Below, piece by piece: positions 1-11,458 of a DNA stretch of 64,000 nucleotides. Each line of letters starts with the position of its first letter. The first letter of the stretch is position 1. The notes below the pieces were generated by a model. That model was not told where the DNA came from and searched no databases. It saw only the letters and a program-made list of their open reading frames with translations. The translations under genes and the position numbers were made by a program. This DNA is from Schistocerca nitens (taxonomy: Eukaryota; Arthropoda; Insecta; Orthoptera; Acrididae). The stretch is taken from assembly GCF_023898315.1 (NCBI RefSeq), contig NC_064614.1, forward strand, positions 375,285,348 to 375,349,347. Direction: 5' to 3'.

Positions 1-1149
1 GAAAGCACTACTACTAGGTTTTTGAAAACTCTTTCTATCCCACTCAGGAGTATCCTAAAAAGTCTGAAAAATCTATGTTTTAAGTTACTTCCCCATTAAT
101 CAGAACAATGTAACACAATAACATTCCATATGATTGAATTGCACTTCAGTAAATAGCTTCTCTCCATTTCTCAGAGACCGTTCCTTCGGAGCCCATGGGA
201 TACGGGCAACGAAATATAATTTAATAGTCCTACATAGGCTACAATGATCCTATAGAGACCACAATACTGCGCCTACCGCCTTGTTACTTCAGGTAATTGC
301 CGCACAGTTCTTGTTCTTCAACTTTTTCTCCAGACACACCAGCGTCCAAAGTCACTTCTACTAAGCAGAACAGAGACTCAATGCAATTTCGACATTGCCG
401 AGTGAATTCAAATTGTTACCGTCGATGCACCGTCGTCGGCATCGTGAAACATCCTCGACGAAAACACACAGAAGTTTCGCTCGCACAATCACGAAAACCA
501 CTATTACCACAGAGGCAGGCGAACTCTTCACTGACTTCATTAGCTCAGACGAAACTGCCGCTCTTGACCCAAAAGCATACCATCAGCCGTTCCTAAAACT
601 GATAAATTACTGGAAATATAGTTTTAGGTAATGTACCGATCCATGCATCGTGCAGAACACGTGGTAACAGAAAATACCTGTATCGCAACGCTTTAAAAAG
701 GAGCGCCTTTTAAATAGAAAAGAAAAGCTTATTAGCCGCAACTGATGCATTTTACACTGCATCGGATACAGTGACTTGTCTTAATGGTGAAGAACACAGA
801 ATATTGTCAGTTGTAATAAATTATGATAGCCGGAGAGGCGCCCTTCTCAGTGAACTTTCTCGGAACTGCGTGGGATGTAATGCGGGCAGCTCAGTGCAAC
901 GCTGGACTCCAATAAAGCTGCTTTAAACGCATGCCGTCAATCCACTTGAAAGGAACCACGCGCCCAAGCGAAACTTTATACCTTCATTCAATAGCTGGGC
1001 GGTGCGTCGGCAATGGAGCAGACGGAGCAAAATAATGAGTAATTTTCATTAGGACAATATAATAATGAATAAGCCCTGCGGTAATGCATATTCATGTGAA
1101 AACAAATCCGGTTCGTGAGTCACTCAATAGCCTAGTCGTGGAGAGGGCA
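1..1149. other. No gene recognised
   Basis: I see no coding region, tRNA or known repeat here. The open frames are short and show no family motifs. Confidence 0.5.
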
Positions 1150-1470
1150 ATTGCGGCACTCCATTGTTGTCGGGACATCAAAGGTCCCGCCCGGTCAAGG
1201 GGCAGTGGAGCGGAGGCGGCGGCGCTCATAAGGGAGGAGTAACCCGTATCCGAAAACGCCCTCCCCACCCCTCGGCCAATCGCTCCGCCGCCGGCGCGAC
1301 CCTTTTGGAAGCGCCACCGCCTCGTAACGAGACGGCTGAATGCCGAACATCGGATGAAATGGGAGCTGTGGCCACAAGCTTCCCGATGGCCAGCGACCCT
1401 TTCTACGGGCAACCGCTTTGTGGCACACAATCTCTACATCCGTGCCCAGCAGCTTTGGAAGGGGTCATCT
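1150..1470. other. GC-rich, CpG-rich island
   Basis: This stretch is clearly richer in G+C and in CpG than the AT-rich DNA on both sides. It contains a CCAAT-like motif (ggccaatcg, near 1276) next to GC-box-like runs. It has no convincing coding frame: the ~110-residue frames on both strands overlap each other and have low-complexity composition. It could be a promoter or 5' exon island of a distant host gene, or a fragment of a GC-rich repeat. No transcript evidence can be read from the sequence. Confidence 0.35.
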
Positions 1471-3569
1471 CAGCTAGGAACGACCGGAAGTACTAACACT
1501 TTTAGACCTCGATGAATAGAATCGAGCGGTATCGGGCTCCTCTTTGAGATGCCTGTAGAGTGGGACGGGAAAGGACCCTTTTACGGACGTTATCTCTACA
1601 TAACTGCGCTAAGCTTCAGATTAAAGACTGAATGGAAGATGACGGAGCTGAATGTTTGCTCCCAGGTGTTCTCAAAGAGAGGCGGTATTCGCAAGCTGTT
1701 ACGAAAGTGCACTCTTTATCAGCTACCTACTGAAAGTTAATATTTAAGCTCTACTGCACTTAAACTATTCATGATTATTAAATGTTGGTATTTAAAACTT
1801 CGTCGATTTCTCTGGAGGGTGATGTACCTAAACAATGATCTACCATCAGATCAGTAACACTACCACAAGGAAACGCGTTACATGGATGGATAAAGCTGAA
1901 TGACAAATTTCAATAACAGCAGGGAATGCTGAACAGCTAATAACGAAGCTGAAGGCGAAATAAAGAAGAAGGCTGAGGTTAACCCACATTTCCTATCAGC
2001 AAAGTGTTAAAATTTTGATCCCTACTTAGTTTTATGTGTTAAGCTTAGAAACAGTTAATGTTTTGACATTAAAACATGGTTATTAATTAGGGCAATCTTT
2101 ATAAAGGATTCTTGCACACATGCAAAACCAGTGTCGATAAGCCAAGAAAAGAAAATGATTTTATTCGCAGCAATTGTTATACGCGTTTGTGACCACAAAA
2201 GACCATGTCAGCTACTAACTTTATCGACAGATAAAACAGGCAGATGTGGTTCAGTTGATTTCTTTGTTCAGAGCGATGAAAAATATTTTAATGGCCATCA
2301 TTTTGCCTTGAAGACAATTTGCCATATGTTTTAATGTTACATTATCATGCTTGATCGAATACCCACGTGAATGATGATTAAACAATCATAATTCAATTGA
2401 TGTGGTTTTTCTACAATGAGAATAACAGTTTCCCAATTTTATTTGTAATCTTCTTTTACGTAAATTCCCATGAAAATCAAATAGGAAACAAAACTGACCG
2501 TCATATAAGTAATTCCGGTGGAAAAATTGCAGGAAAACTACCTTTTCTCTAAGAGATCACCTCACTCAACATGACGTGCTGGTAAGTAATTACTTAGACG
2601 TATTGATCGACTTCCACAGTAATTTACCCCAAGGTTGAGGAGGGGTCAAGCTCGAAAATCGTCATTTTTTACAGTTTGAAGACATGTCATCTCACGAAAA
2701 ATAAATTTTATAGGTAACACAAAAAACCTATTATATATCACAGAATTTATGGTTATCCTCACAAAATCAGTTTTATATCACAGAATTGATGGTTATCCAC
2801 TCACGGAAAATCACTTCTAGAAGTGTATGAATCCTGTAATGAATAAAATCTCTGTACTTCAAATTCCCCCTCTTGAGCCTCCCTGCGAACGCCTAAGGTC
2901 TTATTATGATTGTTGTTACACTATTTTTTTTGGGTCTGTTCAAATTATCTCAGTTACACGTCTATGGAAAAAGAAACCAGTATCTTGCAAAACTTGATTT
3001 CGAGAGTGAGACTTCAAAATATTGTCAGTTTCGGATAAATAGCTTTTCTCTGGTAACGTGATCGACAGTTGGTCATTGTTCTAATAGTTGCAACACCTGT
3101 GATTTTTGGAGATCTTATAATGGTGGTCTACTAGCAAAATAACTTCAGCACCATATTTTATTCTGTGTCAGTGTCACCGGTTGAATTCTTTGGTCTATAC
3201 GAAACGCGAGAACTTTTGCATGCACTACAATTTATGATTCACCTGCCCACTGTTGCTTCTCCGTGTTCTGCTCACTCTCTCTTACTCACACCACGATTGC
3301 TGGTCTTTCCGCGCAGTATACATCCCTTATTCATTATTTGGCTGCGTTAATCGACGCAAGCTATTTCTTCATAACCTAATAATCATTTTACTTCGAATTT
3401 GAGTAGAAGATAATTTTGTAATGTCAGTAGATCTGGTTTATTTTTTCATAAAATATATCCGTGAATGTGGGTAGCTTTCTTTTCACATTTTCTAAGATAC
3501 AAGAAGACCCTGAAAAGCAATGCTTGCGAACTTTTTGTTCCGTTCTCAACATCGTTTGATGTATTAAAT
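1471..3569. other. No gene recognised
   Basis: AT-rich sequence with short open frames only. I found no transposase, reverse transcriptase or tRNA-like motif here. Confidence 0.45.
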
Positions 3570-4080
3570 GTCACGCATATTATCCGGCCGAGTTTCTAAC
3601 CGCAGAAAAAGTGCCTCCAACTGAAATTCCTGGAAGAATGAAAACTGTACATAGTGATGATTCCAGACCAAACACCGGCGCTGCGACGTCAGCAGTAATC
3701 CGAAGTCTTGGGTGCACTGGCGTCGACCATCTTCCATACAATTTCGATATGGCCCCATCCGATTTTCATCTGTTTCCGAAACGTCAATAACACTTTCGAG
3801 GATTCACTTTGATAGTGATGAAGTAGTGCAAGCAGAGATGAGGTTGTAGCTCGGTTAACAAAGCCAAATATTCTACAGCGACGGTGTCAACAAACTGGTC
3901 AATCGTTGGGAGAAATGTGTTCGTCGCTAGTGTGAGTACGTTGACAAATATGAGAAACAAATATGTAGACGTGAAGAATAAAGATGTAAAATGTTAATAA
4001 ACTTTCTTCTATTTAAAAAGCCTTAAGAGTTTTCACATGAAACATTATGAGGCATTACTTTTCAGCACACTCTCTTATAT
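3570..4080 (+). pseudogene. mariner (DD34D) transposase, C-terminal remnant
   Basis: From about 3645 the + strand reads as the C-terminal third of a mariner transposase. A degenerate second catalytic block (DDSRPN, equivalent to HDNARPH) is followed by PYNFDMAPSDFHLFP. By my count 34 residues separate the two aspartates, the classic mariner spacing. After FHLFP the frame is broken by stops and shifts, but the usual C-terminal words (FYSDGVNKLVNRWEKC-like) can still be followed across frames to about 3930. An AT-rich stretch with aaaaagccttaagag at 4016 may be the 3' terminal region. It encodes no working enzyme. The N-terminal two thirds is missing. Confidence 0.75.
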
Positions 4081-4280
4081 GTCAGCAGTATTAACTCCTA
4101 CATGCTCATGTATTTTGAATGATATAAAGTATTGCACGAAGTTGCATTCCATGGATCAACGTGGAATGAAGGAAAACAGTGAATACATCCTTCAGTACAC
4201 ATAAATTGAGTTACGCCAACTAACTTCTCTGGCACCTTCCTTTTAAATATACATCTTTAAAATGAATTTCTTTAGCAGCG

Positions 4281-4462
4281 TATGTACCTAAGTATAGTAT
4301 ACTAAGCCTCTTGGCTTTTGCCAAGATAAATGTGCAGAAACCAAGGGTGGGATACCCCCCCCAGCCCCCCCCCCCCTATATTCTGTGGTACATTGTATGT
4401 TGTAGCACTGCGTGGCTGCTGTGTATAGATGATAAGATCTCGATGTTAAAGTGGTGTGTATT
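4281..4462 (+). repeat. U2 snRNA-headed dispersed repeat, copy 1
   Basis: Bases 4305-4335 read like the first ~35 nt of U2 snRNA (ctcttggcttttgccaagat; the U2 core is cttctcggccttttggctaagatc). The similarity to copy 2 (4698-4873) continues far beyond the U2-like head: a C-rich run, a tgtggtacattgtatg block, and a shared tail, tgtatagatgataagatct. The U2 branch-site-recognition stretch is mutated here (gtgcagaaacc). This points to a dispersed repeat with a U2-derived head rather than a U2 gene. A poly-C tract lies at 4355-4376. Confidence 0.55.
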
Positions 4463-4697
4463 CAGTGCGGCCAGCCTCGGGTAATAAGTTGGCCAGTGCA
4501 AGTAACTGGTAGTAGTGGAACAATGGCAGTTCTGCCCTAGGAATATATCTATTTCATCTGAGACATTTCAGGATGCAATATGTCTAATTCTTGACATAGG
4601 GATGAAGTAATTCATCTTCAAACATACATGTAACGGTGGAATAGCCAGAGTCTTGATAATTTTGCGGTTTTGACTTTTGCTCTTACTGGGGACTTAA

Positions 4698-4873
4698 TAT
4701 GTACCATAGTATCGTATACTAAGCCTCTCGGCTTTTGGCAAGATCGATGTGTAGTATCCAAGGGGGGATACCGCCCTCGACCCCCACCATATGCTGTGGC
4801 ATATTGTATGCAGTAGCAGGGTACCGCTGCTGAGTATAGATGATAAGATCTCCATGTTAAAGTGCTGTGTATT
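4698..4873 (+). repeat. U2 snRNA-headed dispersed repeat, copy 2
   Basis: This is the best-preserved copy. Bases 4722-4758 carry ctctcggcttttggcaagat followed by gtgtagtatcc, which keeps the GTAGTA branch-site recognition sequence of U2. From there it departs from U2 and instead follows copy 1 (4281-4462) to a common end. The two copies are the same length to within a few bases, so they represent one repeat family. No TSD was identified. Confidence 0.6.
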
Positions 4874-4879
4874 TCTTTA

Positions 4880-4930
4880 TCTTTACCAGTAAAAACTATA
4901 CATTGATCTTGCCAAAAGCCGAGAAGCGAT
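4880..4930 (-). repeat. U2 snRNA 5'-end-like fragment, inverted
   Basis: On the minus strand, starting at 4930, the sequence reads atcgcttctcggcttttggc aagatcaatgtatag. This is closer to the true U2 5' end than the two + copies because it keeps the ATCGCTTCTCGG start. It faces copy 2, so two U2-like heads point at each other across about 210 bp. It is too short and divergent to be a U2 gene. Confidence 0.55.
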
Positions 4931-4939
4931 TCTTCTTGG

Positions 4940-6127
4940 TGTTGTAGCTCTCAGGGGCACTCTGGGATGCTCTCTATTTCATGCACCTATTTAAACATTG
5001 TGGGCAGTTCTCCTTTCACATTTGATGGTACAGAGGTCGTTCTGTGAGTTTTGAAAAGTATCAAAACAGAGATTTCAACATATCACATAAGCAATGGTCA
5101 CAAGCAGTTGAGGACAAAAACATCTGTTACCAGACGTCGCAAGCAATACTTTGTTAACGTTTCTGTGTGTGTAAATCAAATTCATTTCGTGGAGCTTTCA
5201 ATAGGTCAATGCATAAGAAAGCATTTTACTATGAAAGCAATTTTCACATTGTTAACTGCTTTGCTGGTAAATAAATGTGATGCTTCCAGCCAGGGACAAG
5301 CTTTGTAATTTGATGTAACTGAGACCACTTTTATTCAGTTCAACTGCTTATTCATGTAAGAAACTTCTCATATGATCCGACGTTGAACAGGTCTTCGTTC
5401 AGCTTTTCTCATGCTTAAAAACGCTAGGCGGTCTTAGGGAAACAAGCTAGGACGTCCGTTCTGCAAGCAACAAGAAGAAAAGACTATGTCTTGAGGATTT
5501 CAATGAATTTTTTTACATACGTTCGATAATATGGTTGCCTATCATCAATGATCATCGATTAGCCAACAAGTATAATGCATTATTTTGTCGCCGGATGTAT
5601 GGTGTGAGGAAATTCTCGGCAGTGGCCGCAGAGAGTAGCTCGTGGGCCTATCGAACATGGTGGCACGTTGCTGTTATTTGGTGATGGTGTTTCCTTTGAG
5701 AAACCTAAAGACTCAACATAATTCGGAATGTTTCCCAGCGAGAGGAAATTCACGATTTAGTTCACCTGCTTTTCTCTTTGAGCTTCGCCACTTCATAGAA
5801 CCGCTTCGGAGTTTTCTACGACTTCTACTGAAAGTTTCCTGTTTTGCATTCAGAGTGCAACAATGTCTGGAAAATCTTGGTAATGAAGTTGGAAGTAGAC
5901 GCTAATAGTAGAAGTTCTTACAAACGAAAGGCATCTCTTACTTTAAAAAAGTTATCAATTATGACACACAGGTGAAAGGTCCTGGGAAGCAGTTTTTAGT
6001 TATATACAACAGTGAATGAGAAAACAAAATTCGGGGTGCAGTGGGCGGAACACACAAAGAGCAACACTGTGTGTTTAGTAAAAGTGCACAATGGGAATGT
6101 TCGTAGAAGATCCTGTACAGCCTAATG
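4940..6127. other. No gene recognised
   Basis: No coding or repeat motif that I recognise. The open frames are under 90 residues and show no family features. Confidence 0.45.
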
Positions 6128-6129
6128 TA

Positions 6130-7551
6130 CACTCCTGGAAATTGAAATAAGAACACCGTGAATTCATTGTACCAGGAAGGGGAAACTTTATCGACACATT
6201 CCTGGGGTCAGATACATCACATGATCACACTGACAGAACCACAGGCACATAGACACAGGCAACAGAGCATGCACAATGTCGGCACTAGTACAGTGTATAT
6301 CCACCTTTCGCAGCAATGCAGGCTGCTATTCTCCCATGGAGACGATCGTAGAGATGCTGGATGTAGTCCTGTGGAACGGCTTGCCATGCCATTTCCACCT
6401 GGCGCCTCAGTTGGACCAGCATTCGTGCTGGACGTGCAGACCGCGTGAGACGACGCTTCATCCAGTCCCAAACATGCTCAATGGGGGACAGATCCGGAGA
6501 TCTTGCTGGCCAGGGTAGTTGACTTACACCTTCTAGAGCACGTTGGGTGGCACGGGATATATGCGGACGTGCATTGTCCTGTTGGAACAGCAAGTTTCCT
6601 TGCCGGTCTAGGAATGGTAGAACGATGGGTTCGATGACGGTTTGGATGTACCGTGCACTATTCAGTGTCCCCTCGACGATCACCAGTGGTGTACGGCCAG
6701 TGTAGGAGATCGCTCCCCACACCATGATGCCGGGTGTTGGCCCTGTGTGCCTCGGTCGTATGCAGTCCTGATTGTGGCGCTCACCTGCACGGCGCCAAAC
6801 ACGCATACGACCATCATTGGCACCAAGGCAGAAGCGACTCTCATCACTGAAGACGACACGTCTCCATTCGTCCCTCCATTCATGCCTGTCGAGACACCAC
6901 TGGAGGCGGGCTGCACGATGTTGGGGCGTGAGCGGAAGACGGCCTAACGGTGTGCGGGACCGTAGCCCAGTTTCGTGGAGACGGTTGCGAATGGTCCTCG
7001 CCGATACCCCAGGAGCAACAGTGTCCCTAATTTGCTGGGAAGTGGCGGTGCGGTCCCCTACGGCACTGCGTAGGATCCTACGGTCTTGGCGTGCATCCGT
7101 GCGTCGCTGCGGTCCGGTCCCAGGTCGACGGGCACGTGCACCTTCCGCCGACCACTGGTGACAACATCGATGTACTGTGGAGACCTCACGCCCCACGTGT
7201 TGAGCAATTCGGCGGTACGTCCACCCGGCCTCCCGCATGCCCACTATACGCCCTCGCTCAAAGTCCGTCAACTGCACATACGGTTCACGTCCACGCTGTC
7301 GCGGCATGCTACCAGTGTTAAAGACTGCGATGGAGCTCCGTATGCCACGGCAAACTGGCTGACACTGACGGCGGCGGTGCACAAATGCTGCGCAGCTAGC
7401 GCCATTCGACGGCGAACACCGCGGTTCCTGGTGTGTCCGCTGTGCCGTGCGTGTGATCATTGCTTGTACAGCCCTCTCGCAGTGTCCGGAGCAAGTATGG
7501 TGGGTCTGACACACCGGTGTCAATGTGTTCTTTTTTACATTTCCAGGAGTG
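6130..7551 (-). mobile_element. Complete Tc1-like DNA transposon
   Basis: The element is bounded by inverted terminal repeats of about 27 bp. The left end begins cactcctggaaat at 6130, and the right end, read on the minus strand from 7551, begins cactcctggaaat. Both continue to a shared agaacac, with a few mismatches between. TA dinucleotides flank it at 6128-6129 and 7552-7553, as expected for TA target duplication. It encodes one transposase on the minus strand and nothing else. It is the best-preserved DNA transposon in the window. Confidence 0.92.
6285..7307 (-). CDS. Tc1-like transposase (340 aa, apparently intact)
   Basis: This DDE transposase would cut and paste its own element at TA sites in the nucleus. 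The N-terminal half has a helix-turn-helix DNA-binding region (LTDFERGRIVGMREAGWTYR, then IAQHVGREVSTVHR). The catalytic core shows VVFSDESRF (first Asp), LLFQQDNARPH (second Asp) and SPDLSPIEHVWD (Glu). I count 32 residues between the second Asp and the Glu, two fewer than the usual Tc1 spacing of 34. The frame stays open upstream to 7574, but that lies outside the terminal repeat, so I chose the Met at 7307 (MPRQRGREP). The length is normal for the family, and no stop or frameshift interrupts it. Whether it is active cannot be told from sequence alone. Confidence 0.9.
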   Translation of the reverse strand: MPRQRGREPYVQLTDFERGRIVGMREAGWTYRRIAQHVGREVSTVHRCCHQWSAEGARARRPGTGPQRRTDARQDRRILRSAVGDRTATSQQIRDTVAPGVSARTIRNRLHETGLRSRTPLGRLPLTPQHRAARLQWCLDRHEWRDEWRRVVFSDESRFCLGANDGRMRVWRRAGERHNQDCIRPRHTGPTPGIMVWGAISYTGRTPLVIVEGTLNSARYIQTVIEPIVLPFLDRQGNLLFQQDNARPHISRATQRALEGVSQLPWPARSPDLSPIEHVWDWMKRRLTRSARPARMLVQLRRQVEMAWQAVPQDYIQHLYDRLHGRIAACIAAKGGYTLY

Positions 7552-7553
7552 TA

Positions 7554-8109
7554 TGTGTGCGAATTGGTCGGCAACGAAATTTATTTCGTGGATGAATATC
7601 ATTTAGCTGTTCTGAACGTTAACTGGAATGAAGCATTGGAGTAGTGATGGCTTGTTCGTGCAAGCTAGAAGATATGGCGACGTAAGTTAACCAATTAAAA
7701 GCATGGAGTGGTCATCAGATTGTTGTGTGTTTGGTTTCACTCGTTTTTAAACTCTCACAATAGCCTTGCTTTGTAAATCGTGTGCTGAAGTTGGTCATTT
7801 TTTGGTGTTAATCAAACTCCGACGCAGTGTACACATACCTGATTTTCTTTGGTGAAATTCGGGTTACGACGACAGAGGCACTTGAAAGTCCGTACACGAG
7901 TTTTAGTGAGAGTATCAACATGTATCTTTTGATAATGATCGAGACTCAGTAGCGTGATCAGTGATCAGGAATCCGGCTTCAGAACCGTCTGCTGAACTAC
8001 GAATATGTCTACCAGAAGATTTATATCACTAGTTACGTTCGTCAGGGCCTTTGGTTTCAGTGAGAACGTGTCGGCGAAGCAACGGTCACAAGTTTTAACG
8101 GAAGAGGAA
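7554..8109. other. No gene recognised
   Basis: AT-rich DNA with no recognised motif between the Tc1 element and the GC-rich island. Confidence 0.45.
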
Positions 8110-8430
8110 TGTGGACGTTTCCGAAGCAACGGGGACGTCAGCCGGCGCGGCTGTTGACAGCTGAGTGCGGCGCAGCTGCAGGTGTCACCTGAACAGCGGC
8201 ACGCGCTCGTTAGCGTAATTAGACGTCGCGACGCCGGCGAGCAGGCTGCAGGCGGCAGGTAACGAGGCGAGCACAATGCCGCCGCGACCACCTGCGGAGC
8301 CCCCGCTGGCCATCCCAGCCTCGCCGGCCGGCGCGAGAGCGGCCTAATGGCTTCACACCTCGCCCATTGTCCACGCGGGCAGAGCTGCGAGGACTGTGCT
8401 CGGGCTGTGAGGCAGCAAATCCCATCGATA
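8110..8430. other. GC-rich, CpG-rich island
   Basis: A second GC-rich block, with many CG dinucleotides and runs such as gccggcgaged-type tracts, stands out from AT-rich flanks. The long minus-strand frame across it (7965-8495) has the Arg/Ala/Pro/Ser composition expected of random translation of GC-rich DNA. It could be a regulatory island or a non-coding exon of a host gene, which cannot be decided here. Confidence 0.3.
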
Positions 8431-8515
8431 GCGGCAAAAGTGACTACCGAATGTAACTGCAGTACACTATCTGTTCTAAAGTATCTGGAAACCACTATGT
8501 AATAAAAAATAAAGG

Positions 8516-10247
8516 AAAATCCAATGGACGTGACGGGATACCAATTCCATTCTACACAGAGTACGCAAAAGAAATTGCCCCCCTTCTAACAGCCGTGTAT
8601 CGCAAGTATCTAGAGGAACAGAAGGTTCCAAATGATTGGAAATGAGCACAGGTAGTTCCAGTTTTCAAGAAGGGTCGTCGAGCAGATGCGCGAAACTGTA
8701 GGCCTATATCTCAAACATCGATCTGTTGTACAATTTTAGAACATGTTTTTTGCTCGCGTATCATGTCATTTCTGGTTCGAAAATGGTTCAAATGACTCTG
8801 AGCACTATGGTACTTAACTTCTGAGGTCATCAGTCCCCTAGAACTTAGAACTAATTAAACCTAACTATCTAAGGACATCCCACACATCCATGCCCGAGGC
8901 AGGATTCGAACCTGCAACCGTAGCGGTCGCGCGGGTCCGGACTGTAGCGCCTAGAACCGCTCGGCCACCCCGGCCGGCGTCATTTCTGGAAACCCAGAAT
9001 CTACTCTGTAGGAATCAACATGAATTTCAAAAACAACGATCGTGTAAGACCCAACTCGCTTTATTTCTTCATGAGACCCAGAAAATATTAGATACAGGTT
9101 CCCAGGTAGATGCCATTTTCCTTGACTTCCGGAAGGTGTTCGATACAGTTCCGCACTGTCGCCTGATAAACAAAGTACGGAATATCAGACCAGCTGTGTG
9201 GCTGGATTGAAGAGTTTTTAGCAAACAGAACAGAGCATGTTGTTCTCAATGGAGAGACGTCCACAGATCTTAAAGTAACCTCTGGCGAGCTACAGGGGAG
9301 TGTTATGGGACCATTGCTTTTCACAATATATATAAATGACCTAATAGATAGTGTCGGATGTTCCATGAGACTTTTCGCGGATGATGCTGTAGTATACAGA
9401 GTAGTTGCAGCATTAGAAATTGCGGTGAAATGCAGGAAGATCAGCAGCTGATAGGCACTTGGTGCAGGGAGTTGCAACTGACCCTTAACATAGACAAATG
9501 TAATGTATTGCGAATACATAGAAAGAAGGATCCTTTATTGTATGATTATATGATAGTAGAACAACCACTAGTAGCAGTTACTTCTGTAAAATATCTGGGA
9601 GTATGCGTGCGGAACGATTTGAAGTGGAATGTATAAAATTAACTGTTGGTAAGGCGTTTTTTTGTTTTGTTTTTTGTTTAGGGCGCTCAACTAGTAAAGT
9701 CATTAGCGGTAAAGCGGTTCCCAGGATGAGATTCATTGGGAGAGTCCTTAGAAAATGTAGTCCATCAACAAAGGAGGTGGCTTACTCGTTCGACCTATAC
9801 TTGAGTATTGCTCACCAGTGTGAGATCCGTACCAGGTCGGGTTGACAGAGAAGATAGAGAAGATCCAAAGAAGAGCGGCGCGTTTCGTCACAGGGTTATT
9901 TGTTAAGCGTAATAGCGTTACGGAGATGTTTAGCAAACTCAGGTGGCAGATTCTGCAAGAGAGGCGCTCTGCATCGCGGTGTAGCTTGCTCGCCAGGTTT
10001 CGAGAGGGTGCGTTTCTGGATGAGGTATCGAATATATTGCTTCCCCCTACTTATACCCTCGAGGAGATCACGAATGTAAAATTAGAGAGGTTCGAGCGCG
10101 CACGGAGGCTTTCCGGCAGTCGTTCTTCCCGCGAACCATACGCAACTGGAACAGGAAAGGGAGGTAATAACAGTGGCACGTAAAGTGTCCTCCGCCACAC
10201 ACCGTTGAGTATCTTGCTGAGTATAAATGTAAATGTAGATGTAGAAG
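8516..10247 (+). mobile_element. 5'-truncated LINE of CR1/Jockey type (reverse transcriptase remnant)
   Basis: The + strand encodes the middle and C-terminal parts of a LINE reverse transcriptase, spread over several frames. Readable blocks are GIPIPFYTEYAKEIAPLL, VVPVFKKG, FLDFRKVFDTVPH, MGPLLFTIYINDL, the catalytic RLFADDAVVYR (near 9370), KYLGVCVRNDLKW and the C-terminal KIEKIQRRAARFVTG (about 9850-9900). A stop at 8643 and several frameshifts make it a pseudogene. The 5' part, with ORF1 and endonuclease, is missing, which is normal 5' truncation. The 3' end is a short-period tail (taaatgtagatgtag) near 10220-10245. A SINE (8776-8978) interrupts the RT. A shorter relative lies at 34110-34690. 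Confidence 0.85.
8776..8978 (-). mobile_element. tRNA-derived SINE (Leu-like head) with 11-bp TSD
   Basis: It is flanked by the perfect direct repeat gtcatttctgg (8765-8775 and 8979-8989). On the minus strand it begins with a tRNA-like head holding a pol III A box (tggccgagcggttctaggcg) and B box (ggttcgaatcc). The family tail follows (aagttctaggggactgatga, ending in ccatagtgctcag and a short tttgaacca-type end). Removing it together with one TSD copy restores the LINE reading frame across the site, which confirms the boundaries. Confidence 0.92.
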
Positions 10248-11458
10248 TGATCACTAGGCGTCGCCGGAGGTGGACCCGGCAGTATAAAGGGAGTTGGGGA
10301 GTACTGACACCAGAGAAGCAGTAACAGCAGACTGGGTCCGTCATGAGATCTGAGAGAATTCGAATTTGGACTAGGCACAGGATGTTGTTACGGCACAATT
10401 TATCTAAAACTGTTCTATAACGTTACGAATAACCATTATTACGATGAAGGTGCCCAACTCGTAAATTATTAACGCTGCATGAAAGTATGCACACAATTAA
10501 ATCTGATATTCATGCCAGTCTAAGTAGTACCGTTTCCTTTAATTCTGTATAGAATGAACCAGAGCTATGAGGGAAAGGTAGCTTGCAGACCATAAAAACG
10601 TTTCTGCTGAAAGCCAGGACTCAGTCAGGTACGCGCTGGAAACTGAGAACTGTTTTCCGACAAATGCAAAAACGCAGGGCAATGACCGTGTACGAGTATG
10701 TGACCGACCAATAGTACCCAGCGTGTTGCTAACTTTCAGTCTGTAGAGAACTTTAGGAATGTGATTTAAAAAGGTAATAGTTGCAAAGTGAGGAGAATGA
10801 CATGACACAAATAGTGTGGAATACAACTGTCATGGGCTGGAGGAGGTCAAAGTTGTAGATGTTTAAATTCTGTAAGGGGGCCCATGAGTAGCTTATGACA
10901 ATTCATTTCGTAGTTGTCATGGAGAGAGTTTTCGTTTCCTGCCCAATTCTAAGCGAGAACTGAGCAGAATCGGATGACCATGGCATTTTTGTTAAGAGGA
11001 GGGAAATTGTTTCTATTATAAGCTTTCCAGTGGTTAGAACTCGGAAAGTATGCTGCAATGGTTACCGAGATTTCGGCTCTGGTAGGACTAGTTAGATCTT
11101 GTGAAGAAGAGAAATAAGGAATTTCAACTCAGATCTCCTTAGGGAGAACATCTTGGGACTGCAGACACAGGGCATTTTAGTACTCCAAAGGGAGATGTCT
11201 TCGCTTTAGAACTCATCACAGCTGCCAGGGCTGAATATAGAATTTTCAGCCACTACTGCAGCCATCCTTTGCACCTGCGTATCAGCAGAGTTGTAAGCGT
11301 GGGTCGCATTTGCGTACATTATGACCAGAGGACTGTGAAGTTATTTGTTCCATGTGAAAGTTTCGTTTCTTAAGTAATCCATACAGACAGCTTTCTGCAC
11401 TCAATGTGCTTAGGCTGGAGAACGTATCCTTGTACGTACTTTTCTGGGTCTTTTCGTT
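10248..11458. other. No gene recognised
   Basis: No recognisable coding or repeat motif. A minus-strand frame at 10539-10826 has no family features. Confidence 0.4.

Noticed and set aside
4705-4760. Functional U2 snRNA gene
   Set aside because: The similarity stops after roughly the first 40 nt, and the Sm site and 3' stem loops of U2 are absent.
7308-7574. N-terminal extension of the Tc1 transposase to 429 residues
   Set aside because: The extra start lies outside the right terminal repeat (ends 7551) and the added residues lack family similarity. The Met at 7307 gives the normal length.
7965-8495. 176-residue minus-strand open frame
   Set aside because: It crosses the GC-rich island; its composition is random Arg/Ser/Pro/Ala and no motif is visible.
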